Shown here piece after piece: positions 48,258-59,348 of a DNA stretch of 64,000 nucleotides. The DNA lies in assembly GCF_008330225.1 (NCBI RefSeq), contig NZ_CP042466.1, forward strand, positions 2,118,501-2,182,500. The letters are read 5' to 3'. Position 1 is the stretch's first letter. The number at the start of each line of letters is the position of its first letter. Source of the DNA: Geobacter sp. FeAm09. Lineage in GTDB: Bacteria; Desulfobacterota; Desulfuromonadia; Geobacterales; Pseudopelobacteraceae. The notes beneath the pieces are model-generated. The model saw only the letters and a program-made list of their open reading frames with translations, was not told where the DNA came from and searched no databases. A program made the translations under genes and the position numbers.

Positions 48258-49259
48258 TTGAAAAGTGTGTGTGCATGTGCGGCCGTATCCCTGGTGCTGG
48301 CATTCTCCGGCGCGGCGTTCGGGGCCGTATCAGAGGGGCAGTTTTCGGTTTCACCCATGATCGGCGGCTATACCTACGATGGGGGCCAGCATCTCGACAC
48401 CGCCCCCATGTATTCCCTCAGGGGCGGCTACAATCTCACGGACCGCATCGGCGTGGAAGCCGGGCTGGATTACTCCATCACCTCATCCAGGCTGAAGACG
48501 GACAAGAATGTCGCCATTTTCAAATATGGCGTCGAAGGTTTGTACCATTTCATGCCGGACAAGAAGCTCGTGCCGTTCGTGGCCGCCGGGCTCGGGGGGT
48601 ACAATCTGTCCGGCCCCTCGGCCCTTGTCTCCAGAAAGCTGATGGGCTTCATGGACTATGGCGGCGGGGTGAAATACTTCCTGTACGACCGGTTGGCGCT
48701 GCGTGCGGATGTGCGGCACGTCGTGGCCAATGCCAGTGCCTTCGAGTACACCCTGGGCGTCACCATCCCCTTCGGCGGTGCCAAGGGACAGACCGGGCCG
48801 GCGCCGACCTATGCTTCCGTAAAGGCCGCCCTGGCGAAAAAGCGCCAGGAGCAGCAGGTCGCTCCCCCCCAGGCAGCCCCGCAGGAAAGAGCTGTGGAGC
48901 CTGCCGCCGCCGGACCGGCGGAAAACAAGGCACTCGAGCCCTCGCCAGCGGAGAGGCTCGCACAGATGAAGGAACTGTTTGCCAAAGAAGAGCTGGAGCG
49001 GATTACCACATTCAAAGCCGACTGGGAGAAGGGCAAAGAGGCCCGGTTGGCTGCCGAGAGGAGTGCGCTGAAGCAGGCAGCCCCCGATCAGCCCGCAGCG
49101 CGGAACATGCAGGGCCCGGAAAAGGCATGGAACGCAACGGCCCCAGCCGCACAACAGGCCACCGGGAGGTCAACGGCAAGCTCTCCCAAAAAATCCGTGC
49201 TGAAAAAACGGCATAAGGTAGCCGCCAAAAAGAAACGGCGCCTGCCGGCACCCCTGTGA
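48258..49259 (+). CDS. Outer-membrane beta-barrel protein with basic Ala/Lys-rich C-terminal tail
   Basis: A 333-residue protein starting with TTG (GGGAGGTGGG upstream) and a signal peptide ending SGAAFGA. The next 170 residues form an OmpA-like eight-strand barrel (for example MIGGYTYDGGQHLDTAPMYS, GVEGLYHFMPDKKLVPFVAA), closing with YTLGVTIPFGG. The remaining 150 residues are helical and low-complexity: Ala/Glu/Pro/Lys-rich, then a very basic end (KKSVLKKRHKVAAKKKRRL). No OmpA peptidoglycan-binding motif is seen, so the tail may anchor to a charged partner in the periplasm (inference). Confidence 0.82.
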   Translation: MKSVCACAAVSLVLAFSGAAFGAVSEGQFSVSPMIGGYTYDGGQHLDTAPMYSLRGGYNLTDRIGVEAGLDYSITSSRLKTDKNVAIFKYGVEGLYHFMPDKKLVPFVAAGLGGYNLSGPSALVSRKLMGFMDYGGGVKYFLYDRLALRADVRHVVANASAFEYTLGVTIPFGGAKGQTGPAPTYASVKAALAKKRQEQQVAPPQAAPQERAVEPAAAGPAENKALEPSPAERLAQMKELFAKEELERITTFKADWEKGKEARLAAERSALKQAAPDQPAARNMQGPEKAWNATAPAAQQATGRSTASSPKKSVLKKRHKVAAKKKRRLPAPL

Positions 49260-49450
49260 GCAACCGGCAGCGGGCGGGCAGCTGCGAAACGAGGTTTTGC
49301 CGCGCCGGATACAGGGCCAATGGCCATTATCGCTTGATTTCATCTTTCAAATGACCGATATTTCGCAGGAACGAGTTGCTGCCGTCTTTCGTTGACGCAC
49401 CGCGAGACAAACGGTAGCCGCATTTTCCGCTTCACGGAGTCCCCCATCCC

Positions 49451-49687
49451 ATGGCTGTTCCTTCCCACATGCGAAGCCCGCGAGACAAATTCCTCAACCA
49501 GCTTACCGGTATCGATTGCGAGTTCAACAACTGGCAGGCGTGGCAGAGGCTTATGGACTGGCTGAAAAAGCAACCCTGGCATCAGGAGTTGTTCGGCGGC
49601 GACAAGATTCCCAGCCGCCTGCTTCACCACTCGACCCTTGCCAATGAGGTCAGCAAGTACCTTGGCGGCCCGGAAGACAATACCTGA
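49451..49687 (+). CDS. Small conserved-looking hypothetical protein
   Basis: A 78-residue Trp-rich soluble protein (NNWQAWQRLMDWLKKQPWHQ). The ribosome site is weak (GGAG, 11 bases before the ATG); the ATG at 49469 is an alternative. An opposite-strand reading frame over the same bases has lower-quality composition and is rejected. Function unknown. Confidence 0.5.
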   Translation: MAVPSHMRSPRDKFLNQLTGIDCEFNNWQAWQRLMDWLKKQPWHQELFGGDKIPSRLLHHSTLANEVSKYLGGPEDNT

Positions 49688-49738
49688 CCGCTCCCCCCGG
49701 AAAAGAACTCCCGGCGACGGTTCCAATCCCACGGCGGC

Positions 49739-51178
49739 TCACCGCTGCTCACCGTGCAGGTTCGCGGCATCCCACCCGCCCCCCAGGGCCTTGATCAGGA
49801 GCACGCTGGCAGTCATGCGGCGTCCGGCAATGTCGATGGCGCTCCGCTTGTTGGTCACCTCGGCGGTCTGGGCCGTCAGGACGCTCAGGTAGCTGGTAAT
49901 GCCCGCCTTGTACTGGTTCTCGGCAGCAGCCACCGATTGGCGGGCAGCCTGCACCGCCTCGTCCTGCACCCTGGCCTCTTCCTCCAGAATACGCAACTCG
50001 GCCAGATTATCCTCCACCTCCTGAAAACCGGTCAGCACGGTCTGGCGATAGGTAGCCACATCGGCGTCATAGGTGGCCCGCGCCTGATCGTTTTGCGCGC
50101 TGCGCAACCCGCCGTCGAAGAGGGTCTCCGAAACCGCGGGCCCCACCGACCAGAAACGGCTCGGCCAGCTCAGCCAGCGGGAAAAACTCGTCGTTTCCAG
50201 GCCGCCCGATGCGCTCAGCGTGATGGAGGGATACCAGGCGGCCTCGGCCACGCCGATCTGGGCGTTGGCCGCCGCCATGCGCCGTTCCGCGGCGGCAATA
50301 TCGGGCCGGCGTTCGAGCAGCAGGGATGGCACCCCCAGAGGAATGGCCGGCGGTACCGCCGCTAGGGGAGCTGCGGGCAGGCTGAAGTCGGAAGCCGGTT
50401 TGCCGATCAACAGGGCAATGGCATGTTCGTACTGGGCGCGTTGTACGCCCAGGTCGATGGCCTGCGCCAGGGTGCTCTTAAGCTGGGTTTCGGCCTGGAG
50501 CACATCCGCCTTGGCCACCACGCCGCCGACGTAGCGGTTCCTGGTCAGCTCCAGGGTTTTCCGGTAGTAGGCGACGGTGGTATCCAGGAACGCCTTCTGG
50601 GCATCCTGGGTGCGCAGCTGAAAATAGGCCTGGGCAAGCTGGGCCTGGGCGCTCAGGCGGAGCGCCGCCAGATCGGCTTCGCTGGCCTGGGCGCTGGCGC
50701 TGCTCGCCTCCACGCTGCGGCGCACGCGGCCCCAGATGTCCGCCTCCCAGGAGATGTCCACGGGAAGCGTATAGGTGGTATTTGTCTTTGCCGAGCTGCC
50801 GATGGTGGACGACGTATGGGCCCGCGTGGCCGAGGCGCCGACCGAAACCGTCGGATAGTAGCCGGCCCTGGCGGACTGGATCAGGGCGCGGGCCTGGCGG
50901 AAGCTGGCCTCGGCCGCGAGCACGTTTTGATTCGATACGGCGACCTGTTCTTCCAGCGCATTCAGCTGCGGGTCGTTGAAAACCTGCCACCAGGCTCCCG
51001 TGATGGTCACATCCCCGGGCTGCGCCGTTTTCCAGCCGTTCACCTCCTTGTAGGCCGCCGGCATGACCGGCACGGCCTCCGGCCGGACATAGTTCGGGCC
51101 AACCGTACAGCCGGCCAGGAGCATGAGCGCTCCGGCAAAGAAGAGGCAACGGCGCGAGGGCGATGGTATCATGAACAT
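49739..51178 (-). CDS. RND efflux outer-membrane lipoprotein (NodT/OprM family)
   Basis: A 479-residue outer-membrane factor with a lipobox (LLAGC, Cys24) followed by TVGPNYVRPE, the usual NodT/OprM start. Two OEP domains follow (one with LARALIQSARAGYYPTVSVG-like strands, the second ending SVAAAENQYKAGITSYLSVL). It forms the trimeric exit duct for the RND pumps encoded just upstream (81-base gap). The last gene of the operon. Substrates unknown. Confidence 0.93.
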   Translation of the reverse strand: MFMIPSPSRRCLFFAGALMLLAGCTVGPNYVRPEAVPVMPAAYKEVNGWKTAQPGDVTITGAWWQVFNDPQLNALEEQVAVSNQNVLAAEASFRQARALIQSARAGYYPTVSVGASATRAHTSSTIGSSAKTNTTYTLPVDISWEADIWGRVRRSVEASSASAQASEADLAALRLSAQAQLAQAYFQLRTQDAQKAFLDTTVAYYRKTLELTRNRYVGGVVAKADVLQAETQLKSTLAQAIDLGVQRAQYEHAIALLIGKPASDFSLPAAPLAAVPPAIPLGVPSLLLERRPDIAAAERRMAAANAQIGVAEAAWYPSITLSASGGLETTSFSRWLSWPSRFWSVGPAVSETLFDGGLRSAQNDQARATYDADVATYRQTVLTGFQEVEDNLAELRILEEEARVQDEAVQAARQSVAAAENQYKAGITSYLSVLTAQTAEVTNKRSAIDIAGRRMTASVLLIKALGGGWDAANLHGEQR

Positions 51179-51259
51179 GGGTGTATCCTTTCCCGATTCA
51201 GTGCGTCATGGCCGGGGCGCGGGCAAAAGGGTTCCCGCCAGGCCATGACCGGTCCCCGT

Positions 51260-54200
51260 TTAAGCCCGGGGCTTCTTCTTCCCCTGTCCCCGGACCTTCG
51301 CCACCCACAGCCGGAAACGGTCCATGTAGAGGTAGACCACGGGGGTGGTGTACAGGGTCAGCATCTGGCTGAAGATCAGGCCGCCGACGATGGAGATGCC
51401 CAGGGGGCGCCGCAATTCCGAGCCGACGCCGGTTCCCAGCGCCAACGGCAGCGCCCCCAGGAGCGCGGCCATGGTGGTCATCATGATCGGCCGGAAACGG
51501 AGCAGGCAGGCGTCGTAGATCGCCTCTTCCGGGCTTTTCCCCTCGTTGCGCTCGGCGGCGATGGCAAAGTCCACCATCATGATGCCGTTCTTCTTGACGA
51601 TGCCGATCAGGAGGATGACGCCGATGATGGCGATCAGGCTCAAGTCGGTGCGGAACAGCATCAGGGCGGCCACCGCCCCCACCCCGGCCGACGGCAGGGT
51701 GGAGAGGATGGTAATGGGGTGGATATAGCTCTCGTACAGCACCCCCAGCACGATGTACACCGCCACCAGTGCCGCCAGGATCAGAAGCGGCTGATTGCTG
51801 AGGGACGCCTGGAAAGCCTGGGCCGTTCCCTGGAAGCTGCCGCGGATGGTGAGCGGCATCCCCAGTTCCCGGGTGGCGGCCTCGATCGCCTTGACCGCAT
51901 CGCCCAGGGCTACACCGGGAGCCAGATTGAACGACAGAGTGACCGCCGGGAACTGCCCCTGGTGATTCACCGCCAGGGAGGTGGCGGACGGCTCGTAATG
52001 GGTGAACGCGGAGAGCGGCACCTGGCTGCCGTTGGTGGAGGGGACATGGATGTCCCGCAGGGTGTCGGGCCGCTGCCAGAAAACCGGGTCCACTTCCATG
52101 ACCACATGGTACTGGTTCAGCAGGGTGTAGGAGATGGAAACCTGGCGCTGGCCGAAGGCGTCGTAAAGGGTATTGTCGATCACCTGGGGGGTGATTCCCA
52201 AGCGGGCGGCCGTGGGACGGTCGATCAGCAGGGTCGCCTCTCTCCCCTTGTTCTGCTGGTCACTGCTCAAGTCCACCAGTTGGGGGACCGTGCGCAGCTT
52301 CCGGAGCACGTTCTGGGACCAAGTATTGAGCTCGTTCACGTTGCTTCCCTGGAGGGTGTACTGGTAGAGGGCATTGCCGATCCTGCCGCCGACGCGCAGA
52401 TCCTGCACCGGGGCCAGGAAAGCGGGCGCTCCCGGCACGCTCATCAGCTTCCTGCGCAAACGTTTGATGACGTCGTTGGCCGTGCCGGTCCGTTGCTCGA
52501 AGGGTTTCAGGGAGATGAACATCCGCCCCGTATTGGTTGTCGCCCCTCCCCCGCCGCCACCACCGGTGAATCCGGTCACCTCCTCCACATCCGGGTCCGA
52601 CTTGACGATATCCACGATCTGGGCCAGCTTCTGCTCCATGGCCTGGAACGAGATATCCTGGGCGGCCTGGATCCGCCCCATGATGCGGCCCGTATCCTGT
52701 TCGGGGAAAAAGCCCTTGGGCACGACCCAGAACAGGTACACGTTGCACCCCAGCGTGGCCAGGAGCAGGAGCAGCATCAGGAACGAGTGGCCGAGGGCCC
52801 AGCGCAGCGTCCGCTCGTAGGTGGCGTGGAGCCAGGTGAACATCCCTTCGCTGGCCCGGTAGACGATGCCGTAGCGCCGTTTTCGCCCCGGTTTGAGCAG
52901 GGTGGCGCACATCATGGGGGTTGCGGTCAGGGACACCAGCAGCGAAACCATGATCGCCGCCGAGAGGGTCACGGCGAATTCGCGGAACAAACGGCCGACG
53001 ATCCCCCCCATCAGCAGGATGGGAATGAATACCGCCACCAGCGAAACGCTCATGGAAAGGACGGTGAAGGCGATCTCCCGGGAGCCGGAGAGGGCCGCCT
53101 GGAACGGCGACTGCCCCTGTTCCCGGTGGCGGGTGATGTTCTCCAGCACCACGATGGCGTCGTCCACCACGAATCCGGTGGCGATGGTCAAGGCCATGAG
53201 CGACAGGTTGTCCAGGGAATAGTCGAACAGGTACATCACCGCAAAGGTGCCGATGATCGATACCGCCACGGCCACGGCCGGGATGAGCGTGGCGCGGCCG
53301 TCCCGCAGGAACCAGAACACCACCAGGACCACCAGCAGGGCGGAAAGGATCAGGGACCGTTCCACATCCCGCAGGGAGCCGCGGATGGACGGGGTCCGGT
53401 CCAACTCCACCGACAGGTCGATGGCGCCCGGCAGGGCCGCCTGGAGCTGCGGCAGCAGGGCGCGCACATTGTCCACCGTCTCGATGATATTGGCGCCCGG
53501 CTGCCGGAAGATGACGACCGTGACCGCCGGTTTGCCGTTGACCAGGCCGGTGGAGCGCAAATCCTCAACCGAATCCCGCACGTCGGCCACATCCGAGAGC
53601 CGGACCGCCGCGCCGTTCTTGTAGCTGATCACGAGCGGCAGGTACTCCCGGGCCGTGCGCAGTTGGTCGTTGGCGTGGATTTCCCAAGTCTTGTCGCCGG
53701 AGGAAACCTGCCCCTTGGGCCGGTTGGCGTTGGTCGCCGCCAGCGCGCTCCGCACGCTTTCCAGGCTGATGCCGTACTTGCTGAGGGTGAGCGGATTCAG
53801 TTCCACCCGTACCGCCGGGAGCGAACTTCCCCCCACGAAGACCTGGCCGACCCCCTTCACCTGGGATAGTTTCTGTTGCAGGATGGACGAAGCGGCATCG
53901 TACATCTGCGGCTTGCTCATGGTGTCGGAGGTCAGGGCCAGGATCAGGATCGGCGCATCCGCCGGGTTGACCTTGCGGTAACTGGGATTGCTGGGGAGGT
54001 TGGTGGGCAGGTCGCCCCGCGCCGCGTTGATGGCCGCCTGCACGTCCCGCGCTGCGCCGTCGATGTCCCGGTTCAGGTCGAACTGCATGGTAATGCTGGT
54101 GGAACCGCGATAGCTGGTGGAGGTCATCTCCGTCACGCCGGCGATGCGGCCGAACTGGCGCTCCAGGGGCGCCGCCACCGAGGTGGACATGGTTTCCGGG

Positions 54201-54364
54201 TCGGCGCCAGGCAGGGATGCCGACACCGAGATGGTCGGGAAATCCACCTGGGGGAGCGGCGATACCGGCAGGAGGCGGAACGCGATCACCCCGGCCAGGA
54301 CGACTCCGAAAGTCAAAAGCGTGGTGGCGACCGGGCGTTTTATGAAAGGGGCGGAGATGTTCAT
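51260..54364 (-). CDS. RND multidrug transporter, MdtC/HAE1-like
   Basis: A 1034-residue inner-membrane proton-driven pump of 12 helices and two large periplasmic loops. Landmarks are the N-terminal [20 protein letters not shown], the proton-relay aspartates in [17 protein letters not shown] (helix 4), and the second-half homologue [20 protein letters not shown]. It works with the RND paralogue encoded just upstream (4-base overlap, ATGA) to form a heteromeric MdtBC-type pump. A Gly-rich stretch near 575 (TGGGGGGG) is unusual but in frame. Confidence 0.94.
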   Translation of the reverse strand: MNISAPFIKRPVATTLLTFGVVLAGVIAFRLLPVSPLPQVDFPTISVSASLPGADPETMSTSVAAPLERQFGRIAGVTEMTSTSYRGSTSITMQFDLNRDIDGAARDVQAAINAARGDLPTNLPSNPSYRKVNPADAPILILALTSDTMSKPQMYDAASSILQQKLSQVKGVGQVFVGGSSLPAVRVELNPLTLSKYGISLESVRSALAATNANRPKGQVSSGDKTWEIHANDQLRTAREYLPLVISYKNGAAVRLSDVADVRDSVEDLRSTGLVNGKPAVTVVIFRQPGANIIETVDNVRALLPQLQAALPGAIDLSVELDRTPSIRGSLRDVERSLILSALLVVLVVFWFLRDGRATLIPAVAVAVSIIGTFAVMYLFDYSLDNLSLMALTIATGFVVDDAIVVLENITRHREQGQSPFQAALSGSREIAFTVLSMSVSLVAVFIPILLMGGIVGRLFREFAVTLSAAIMVSLLVSLTATPMMCATLLKPGRKRRYGIVYRASEGMFTWLHATYERTLRWALGHSFLMLLLLLATLGCNVYLFWVVPKGFFPEQDTGRIMGRIQAAQDISFQAMEQKLAQIVDIVKSDPDVEEVTGFTGGGGGGGATTNTGRMFISLKPFEQRTGTANDVIKRLRRKLMSVPGAPAFLAPVQDLRVGGRIGNALYQYTLQGSNVNELNTWSQNVLRKLRTVPQLVDLSSDQQNKGREATLLIDRPTAARLGITPQVIDNTLYDAFGQRQVSISYTLLNQYHVVMEVDPVFWQRPDTLRDIHVPSTNGSQVPLSAFTHYEPSATSLAVNHQGQFPAVTLSFNLAPGVALGDAVKAIEAATRELGMPLTIRGSFQGTAQAFQASLSNQPLLILAALVAVYIVLGVLYESYIHPITILSTLPSAGVGAVAALMLFRTDLSLIAIIGVILLIGIVKKNGIMMVDFAIAAERNEGKSPEEAIYDACLLRFRPIMMTTMAALLGALPLALGTGVGSELRRPLGISIVGGLIFSQMLTLYTTPVVYLYMDRFRLWVAKVRGQGKKKPRA

Positions 54365-57300
54365 GGTGTCGTGACGCCGGGGGTCCCGCCCCCCTGTTCC
54401 GCCCCCCGCCGCAGCGCCCGCCTCCGCGCCAGCCGGTCAAAGGCCAGATAGATTACCGGCGTGGTATAGAGCGTCAGGATCTGGCTGAAGATCAGCCCCC
54501 CCACGATGGAGATGCCCAGCGGCCGCCGCAGTTCCGAGCCGACGCCGTGCCCCATGGCCAGGGGCAGCGCCCCCAGAAGCGCCGCCATGGTGGTCATCAT
54601 GATCGGCCGAAAGCGGAGCAGGCACGCCTGGAAAATGGCTTCTTCCGGAGCCTTTCCCTCCTTGCGCTCCGCATCCAGGGCAAAGTCCACCATCATGATG
54701 CCGTTCTTCTTGACGATGCCGATGAGGAGGATGATGCCGATGATGGCGATGACGCTCAGGTCGGTGCGGCAGATCATCAGCGACAGCACCGCGCCGACGC
54801 CGGCGGAAGGCAGGGTGGAGAGGATGGTGACCGGATGGATGTAGCTTTCGTACAATACCCCCAGCACGATGTACACCGTAATCAGGGCTGCCAGGATCAA
54901 CAGCGGTTCGTTGGACAGGGATGACTTGAAGGCCTGGGCCGTTCCCTGGAAGGTGCCCTTGATACTGGCCGGCAGCCCGAGCTTCCGGGTGGCCGCCTCC
55001 ACCGCCGTTACCGCCGTTCCCAGCGACATGCCCGGCGCCAGGTTGAACGACGTGGTAACCGCCGGAAACTGCCCCTGGCGATTGACGACCAGCGGCCCCA
55101 CCGACTCCGTCGCCCGGGCGATGGTGCTCAGGGGGATCATGCCGCCACCGGTGCTGCGCAGATAGACCGATTGCAACGCGTTGGGGTTGTTGCGAAAATC
55201 CTGTTTAACCCCAAGGACCACCCGGTACTGGTTCAGTTCGGTAAAAATGGTGGAAACGAGCCGCTGACCAAAGGCGTCATAGAGGGCGTCGTCGATGTTC
55301 TGGGGGGTGATGCCGAAACGGGCCGCCGTATTCCGGTCGATATCCAGCACGACGCGCGCACCCTGATCCTGCTGGTCGCTGCTGACATCGAGGAGTTCGG
55401 GACGCGCTTTCAGCGCCTCCACCACCTTGGGGGCCAATGTTTTCAGCTCTTCGGTATTGGGATCTTCCAGGGTGTACTGGAACTGGGTGCGGCTGACCCG
55501 GGCATCGACGGTCAAATCCTGAACCGGCTGCATGAAAAGTTTTATGCCGGAAACCCCGGCGGTTTCCGCCTGTAGACGGCGCACAATCTCGCTGGCGCTG
55601 GCGTCGCGCTCGGCGAGCGGTTTCAGGTTGATCATGATGCGGCCGCTGTTGAGCGTGGTGTTGATGCCGTCCACACCGATGAAGGAGGAAAGGCTCTCCA
55701 CGGCGGGGTCCTTGAGGATCGCCCGGGCAAGTTCCTGTTGGCGCTCGGCCATGGCCGGAAACGAGATGGATTGTGCCGCCTCGGTCACCCCCTGGATGCC
55801 TCCGGTGTCCTGTACCGGGAAAAATCCCTTGGGCACCATCACGTAGAGCACGACCGTCAGCACCAGCGTGCCCACCGCTATCACCAGCGTGGCGGTCTGG
55901 TGCCGCAGCACGATCTTGAGCGAACGGCCGTAGGCGGCAATGACTCTGTCGAAGAAGAGTTGCGAGGCGTGGTAGAACCTCCCCTGCCGCTCTTCGGGCA
56001 CATGCTTGAGCAGGCGGGCGCACATCATGGGAGTCAGGGTCAGGGAAACGACCGCGGAGATGAGGATGGTGACCCCGAGGGTGACGGCGAACTCGCGGAA
56101 CAGGCGCCCGACCACATCGCCCATGAAGAGCAGCGGGATCAACACGGCGATCAGGGATACCGTCAGGGAGAGGATGGTGAAGCCGATCTGCTGGGAGCCC
56201 TTGAGCGCGGCCTGGAGCGGGCTCTCCCCCTCCTCGATGTAGCGGGAGATGTTCTCGATCATGACGATGGCGTCATCCACCACGAAACCGGTGGAGATGG
56301 TCAGGGCCATCAGTGTCAGGTTGTTCAGACTGAATCCCAGGAGGTACATGACCCCGAAGGTACCCACCAGCGAGAGCGGCACGGCCACGCTGGGGATGAT
56401 GGTGGCGGAGAAATTGCGCAGGAAGAGAAAGATGACCAGCACCACCAGCGCCACCGCTAGAAACATCTCGTGCTGCACGTCGCGCACCGAGGCCCGGATG
56501 GTGTTTGTGCGGTCGGTCAGCACCGACACCTTGACCGAGGCGGGCAGCGAAGCCTGCAGTTGGGGCATGAGTTTCTTGATGCGATCCACGACTTCGATGA
56601 CGTTGGCGCCCGGCTGACGCTGTATGTTGACGATCACCGACGGTTTTTCGTTCATCCAGGCGGCCTGGTTGACATTTTCCGCATCGTCCACCACATCGGC
56701 CACATCGGAGAGGAACACCGGCGCGCCGTTTTTGTAGGCGACCACCAGGGGGCGGAAGTCCTTGCTGCTGTAGAGCTGATCGTTGGCGCCGATGATATAG
56801 GACTGGCGGGGACCGTCGAAGCCCCCCTTGGCCTGATTGACGTTTGCCGCAGCTATGGAGGAACGCAGGTCCTCCATGGTCAGGCTGTAGGAGGCCAGGG
56901 CCGTGGGATTCGCATGGACGCGCACCGCCGGGCGCTGCCCGCCGCTGATGCTGACCAGGCCGACCCCGGGAAGCTGGGAGATCTTCTGGGCAAAGCGGGT
57001 ATCGGCCAAATCCTCTATCTTGGGAAGCGGCAGGGTATCGGAACTGAGCGCCAGGGTCAGGATCGGGGTGTCGGCCGGATTGACCTTGCTGTAGACCGGT
57101 GGGCTGGGAAGGCCGCTGGGAAGATAGGTGGTAGCGGCGTTGATGGCGGCCTGTACCTGTTGTTCGGCAATATCCAGGCTCAACTCCAGGCTGAACTGCA
57201 TGGTGATGACCGAGCAGCCGTTGGAACTGGTGGAGGTCATCTGGGTCAGGCCCGGCATCTGTCCGAACTGGCGCTCCAGCGGCGCCGTGATGGAGGTCGC

Positions 57301-57477
57301 AACCACGTCCGGACTGGCGCCGGGGTAAAAGGTGCGCACCTGAATGGTGGGGTAATCCACCTGGGGCAGGGCGGAAACCGGCAACTGTTTGTACGCCACG
57401 GCACCGGCCAGCAGAATGGCGATCATCAGCAGGGTTGTGGCCACGGGACGGAGTATGAAAATGCGCGAAAGATTCAT
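54361..57477 (-). CDS. RND multidrug transporter, MdtB/HAE1-like
   Basis: A 1038-residue RND pump protein, a paralogue of the next gene. Both begin with an RPVATTLL helix and contain the proton-relay segment GFVVDDAIV. Further landmarks are [20 protein letters not shown] and a C-terminal half with [18 protein letters not shown]. The pair points to gene duplication followed by division of labour, as in MdtB and MdtC of Escherichia coli. The gene lies after the adaptor protein; a repeat element (57534-57707) is inserted in the 239-base gap, which may create polarity. Confidence 0.94.
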   Translation of the reverse strand: MNLSRIFILRPVATTLLMIAILLAGAVAYKQLPVSALPQVDYPTIQVRTFYPGASPDVVATSITAPLERQFGQMPGLTQMTSTSSNGCSVITMQFSLELSLDIAEQQVQAAINAATTYLPSGLPSPPVYSKVNPADTPILTLALSSDTLPLPKIEDLADTRFAQKISQLPGVGLVSISGGQRPAVRVHANPTALASYSLTMEDLRSSIAAANVNQAKGGFDGPRQSYIIGANDQLYSSKDFRPLVVAYKNGAPVFLSDVADVVDDAENVNQAAWMNEKPSVIVNIQRQPGANVIEVVDRIKKLMPQLQASLPASVKVSVLTDRTNTIRASVRDVQHEMFLAVALVVLVIFLFLRNFSATIIPSVAVPLSLVGTFGVMYLLGFSLNNLTLMALTISTGFVVDDAIVMIENISRYIEEGESPLQAALKGSQQIGFTILSLTVSLIAVLIPLLFMGDVVGRLFREFAVTLGVTILISAVVSLTLTPMMCARLLKHVPEERQGRFYHASQLFFDRVIAAYGRSLKIVLRHQTATLVIAVGTLVLTVVLYVMVPKGFFPVQDTGGIQGVTEAAQSISFPAMAERQQELARAILKDPAVESLSSFIGVDGINTTLNSGRIMINLKPLAERDASASEIVRRLQAETAGVSGIKLFMQPVQDLTVDARVSRTQFQYTLEDPNTEELKTLAPKVVEALKARPELLDVSSDQQDQGARVVLDIDRNTAARFGITPQNIDDALYDAFGQRLVSTIFTELNQYRVVLGVKQDFRNNPNALQSVYLRSTGGGMIPLSTIARATESVGPLVVNRQGQFPAVTTSFNLAPGMSLGTAVTAVEAATRKLGLPASIKGTFQGTAQAFKSSLSNEPLLILAALITVYIVLGVLYESYIHPVTILSTLPSAGVGAVLSLMICRTDLSVIAIIGIILLIGIVKKNGIMMVDFALDAERKEGKAPEEAIFQACLLRFRPIMMTTMAALLGALPLAMGHGVGSELRRPLGISIVGGLIFSQILTLYTTPVIYLAFDRLARRRALRRGAEQGGGTPGVTTP

Positions 57478-57533
57478 GGGGTGTCCTAAAAATCGCCTTT
57501 GGCAGAACGAATAACATCAAAACAAAAGCAGCT

Positions 57534-57707
57534 TACCACGGAGGACACAGAGGACACGGAGGAATAACAAAATCACGGCAAGGCTTTCATCTATGCTCAG
57601 GAGTTCTATACAGTTAAACCGTTATTAAATACCCTCAATGCAAAAAAACGGTTGTGAAGAAACCTCTGCCTTTCCTCCGTGTACCTCAGTGTCCTCCGTG
57701 GTGAAAG
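57534..57707. repeat. Dispersed inverted-repeat element, copy C
   Basis: Left arm 57534-57564 (TACCACGGAGGACACAGAGG) and right arm 57670-57707, its close reverse complement (ends GTCCTCCGTGGTGAAAG). The interior is AT-rich and contains no gene. Same family as the elements at 1017-1140 and 42341-42500. It lies inside the RND operon between adaptor and pump genes. Confidence 0.75.
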
Positions 57708-57716
57708 CTTTCGAGG

Positions 57717-59045
57717 TCAGGGTTTGGTTCCTTGTTGAACCCCGCCGGGTTTCTGTCCTGCACCCTTCACCGCTCCCTGCTGTTCGCCCTGCCCTTTCGG
57801 GCTCCCGGAAGCGGCGGTGCCCTTCGGGCCGCTCTGGCCCCGCTGGTGGCCCGCCTCCCGCAACTCCACCTTGCTGCCGTCCCGCAGGCGTTCGGCACCG
57901 TCCACCACCACCATTTCGCCCGCATCGAGGCCGGAGGTGATGGCGATGTCGTCCCCCTGGGTAACGCCGATGACGACCGGGCGCATGGCAACGGTTTTGT
58001 CGGCCTTCACCAGATAGACGAAGGTCCCCTGGGAGCCACGCTGGATGGCGGAGGCGGGAACCACGACGCTATCGTGCCTGGTTTCCACAAGCAGACGGGC
58101 ATTGACGAACTGGTTGGGAAACAGGCCATTGTCCTTGTTGGGGAATACCGCCTTGAACTTGACCGTGCCGGTGGCCGAGTCGATCTGGTTGTCGATGGTC
58201 TGAAGCTGACCCGTGGCGAGTTTCTGTTTCTGTTCCCGGTCAAAGGCGTCAACGCCGAGCCGGGCTCCCGACTTCATTTTTCCGAGCACGCGGGGAAGGT
58301 TGTCCTCGGGGACCGGGAACACCACCGTAATGGGCTGGAGTTGGGTAATGACCACCAGGCCGGTGGTATCGCTGGCATGGATGATGTTGCCGGCATCCAC
58401 CTGACGCAGGCCGACCCGGCCGCTGATGGGCGCCGTAATCCGGCTGTAGGTCAGTTGCAGCTTGGCGCTGTCGATCGCCCCTTTGTCAACCTTGACGGTT
58501 CCTTCATACTGGCGCACCAGGGCTTCCTGGGTATCCAACTGCTGTTTGGGGATGGAATCCTGTTGCCACAAGAGCTTATAACGTTGCAGGTCGAGACGGG
58601 CATTCCTCAGCAGTTCCTGGTCCCGGGCCATCTGCCCCTCGGCCTGGGTCAACTGCACCTGGTACGGCCGCGGGTCGATAACGGCCAGGAGGTCGCCCCG
58701 GTTGACGGTCTGTCCCTCCCGGAAGCGGATCTCCATGATCTGCCCGTCAATGCGGGATTTGACGGTAACCGTGTTGAGCGGGGTCACATTGCCGAGCCCC
58801 GTGATGTACACCCCCACATCCGCCTTTCCCGCAGCCTGCGCCACCACGGGGACCGGCAGGGAAGCGCTCTTCGCCCCCTCCTGTTTGGCGGCCGGGACCG
58901 TTTTGGCGCCCCAATACAGGTATCCACCGCCGGCCAGCACCGCCAACAGCGGCACGATCAGCCACCAAAGCCGGGACCGCGAGGCTTTCGGGGTGTTTTC
59001 CGCTGGTTCGTTGTTTGTCTCTTCCTGAGAGGATTGCAGGATCAT
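57717..59045 (-). CDS. RND efflux periplasmic adaptor (MdtA-like)
   Basis: A 442-residue membrane fusion protein anchored by one N-terminal helix (about 28-47). It then has the lipoyl half DVGVYITGLGNVTPLNTVTV, a coiled-coil hairpin (LRNARLDLQRYKLLWQQDSI), the second lipoyl half and a beta-barrel domain. The C-terminal 50 residues are a Gly/Gln/Lys-rich low-complexity tail not usual in MdtA. The start has AGAGGTGG upstream. First gene of the operon adaptor, RND, RND, outer-membrane factor; drives export of bile-like or aromatic compounds in relatives. Confidence 0.93.
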   Translation of the reverse strand: MILQSSQEETNNEPAENTPKASRSRLWWLIVPLLAVLAGGGYLYWGAKTVPAAKQEGAKSASLPVPVVAQAAGKADVGVYITGLGNVTPLNTVTVKSRIDGQIMEIRFREGQTVNRGDLLAVIDPRPYQVQLTQAEGQMARDQELLRNARLDLQRYKLLWQQDSIPKQQLDTQEALVRQYEGTVKVDKGAIDSAKLQLTYSRITAPISGRVGLRQVDAGNIIHASDTTGLVVITQLQPITVVFPVPEDNLPRVLGKMKSGARLGVDAFDREQKQKLATGQLQTIDNQIDSATGTVKFKAVFPNKDNGLFPNQFVNARLLVETRHDSVVVPASAIQRGSQGTFVYLVKADKTVAMRPVVIGVTQGDDIAITSGLDAGEMVVVDGAERLRDGSKVELREAGHQRGQSGPKGTAASGSPKGQGEQQGAVKGAGQKPGGVQQGTKP

Positions 59046-59348
59046 GGCCGTACCACCTCTGCTGTCGTTTCCTTCAGGCGTTCACGAGTGACCGTTGCAT
59101 GTAACGTCACGTTGTCCTCCTGCCTTTATGTACTTTTGTTGCCCGGGGAGACGGACAACGTTGGTGATGGGACCAATGCCCTCTTCACAACCGGTTGCCC
59201 ACTATAGACTCTCGCGGGAAGAAGATAAAGAAGCCAGATGCCTCGTTTCCCGAAATCCCTCCGTACTTCTATCCCAGAATACAATGAAAACGAAAGAAAT
59301 CACCCCGGTATCTTCAGGTTCCCGTTTGGTCCACCCGCAGCACGCACG
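59046..59348. other. Intergenic region with an imperfect operator-like inverted repeat
   Basis: No gene is supported. At 59088-59110 GTGACCGTTGCATGTAACGT ends in CAC; the core GTTGCATGTAAC (59094-59105) is a near-palindrome with one unpaired position per half. It lies 43 bases before the adaptor start, where a TetR- or MarR-like repressor could act. No regulator gene adjoins. Confidence 0.4.

Noticed and set aside
50423-53869. A very long plus-strand open frame (1148 codons) opposite the RND pump genes
   Set aside because: It is antisense to two clear RND/outer-membrane-factor genes, rich in Gly/His/Gln/Arg from GC-rich codon shadowing, and matches no family.
51260-57477. Treating the two RND genes as a recent tandem copy
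   Set aside because: They share motifs but differ throughout in sequence; the MdtB/MdtC-type pairing is an old, family-wide arrangement.
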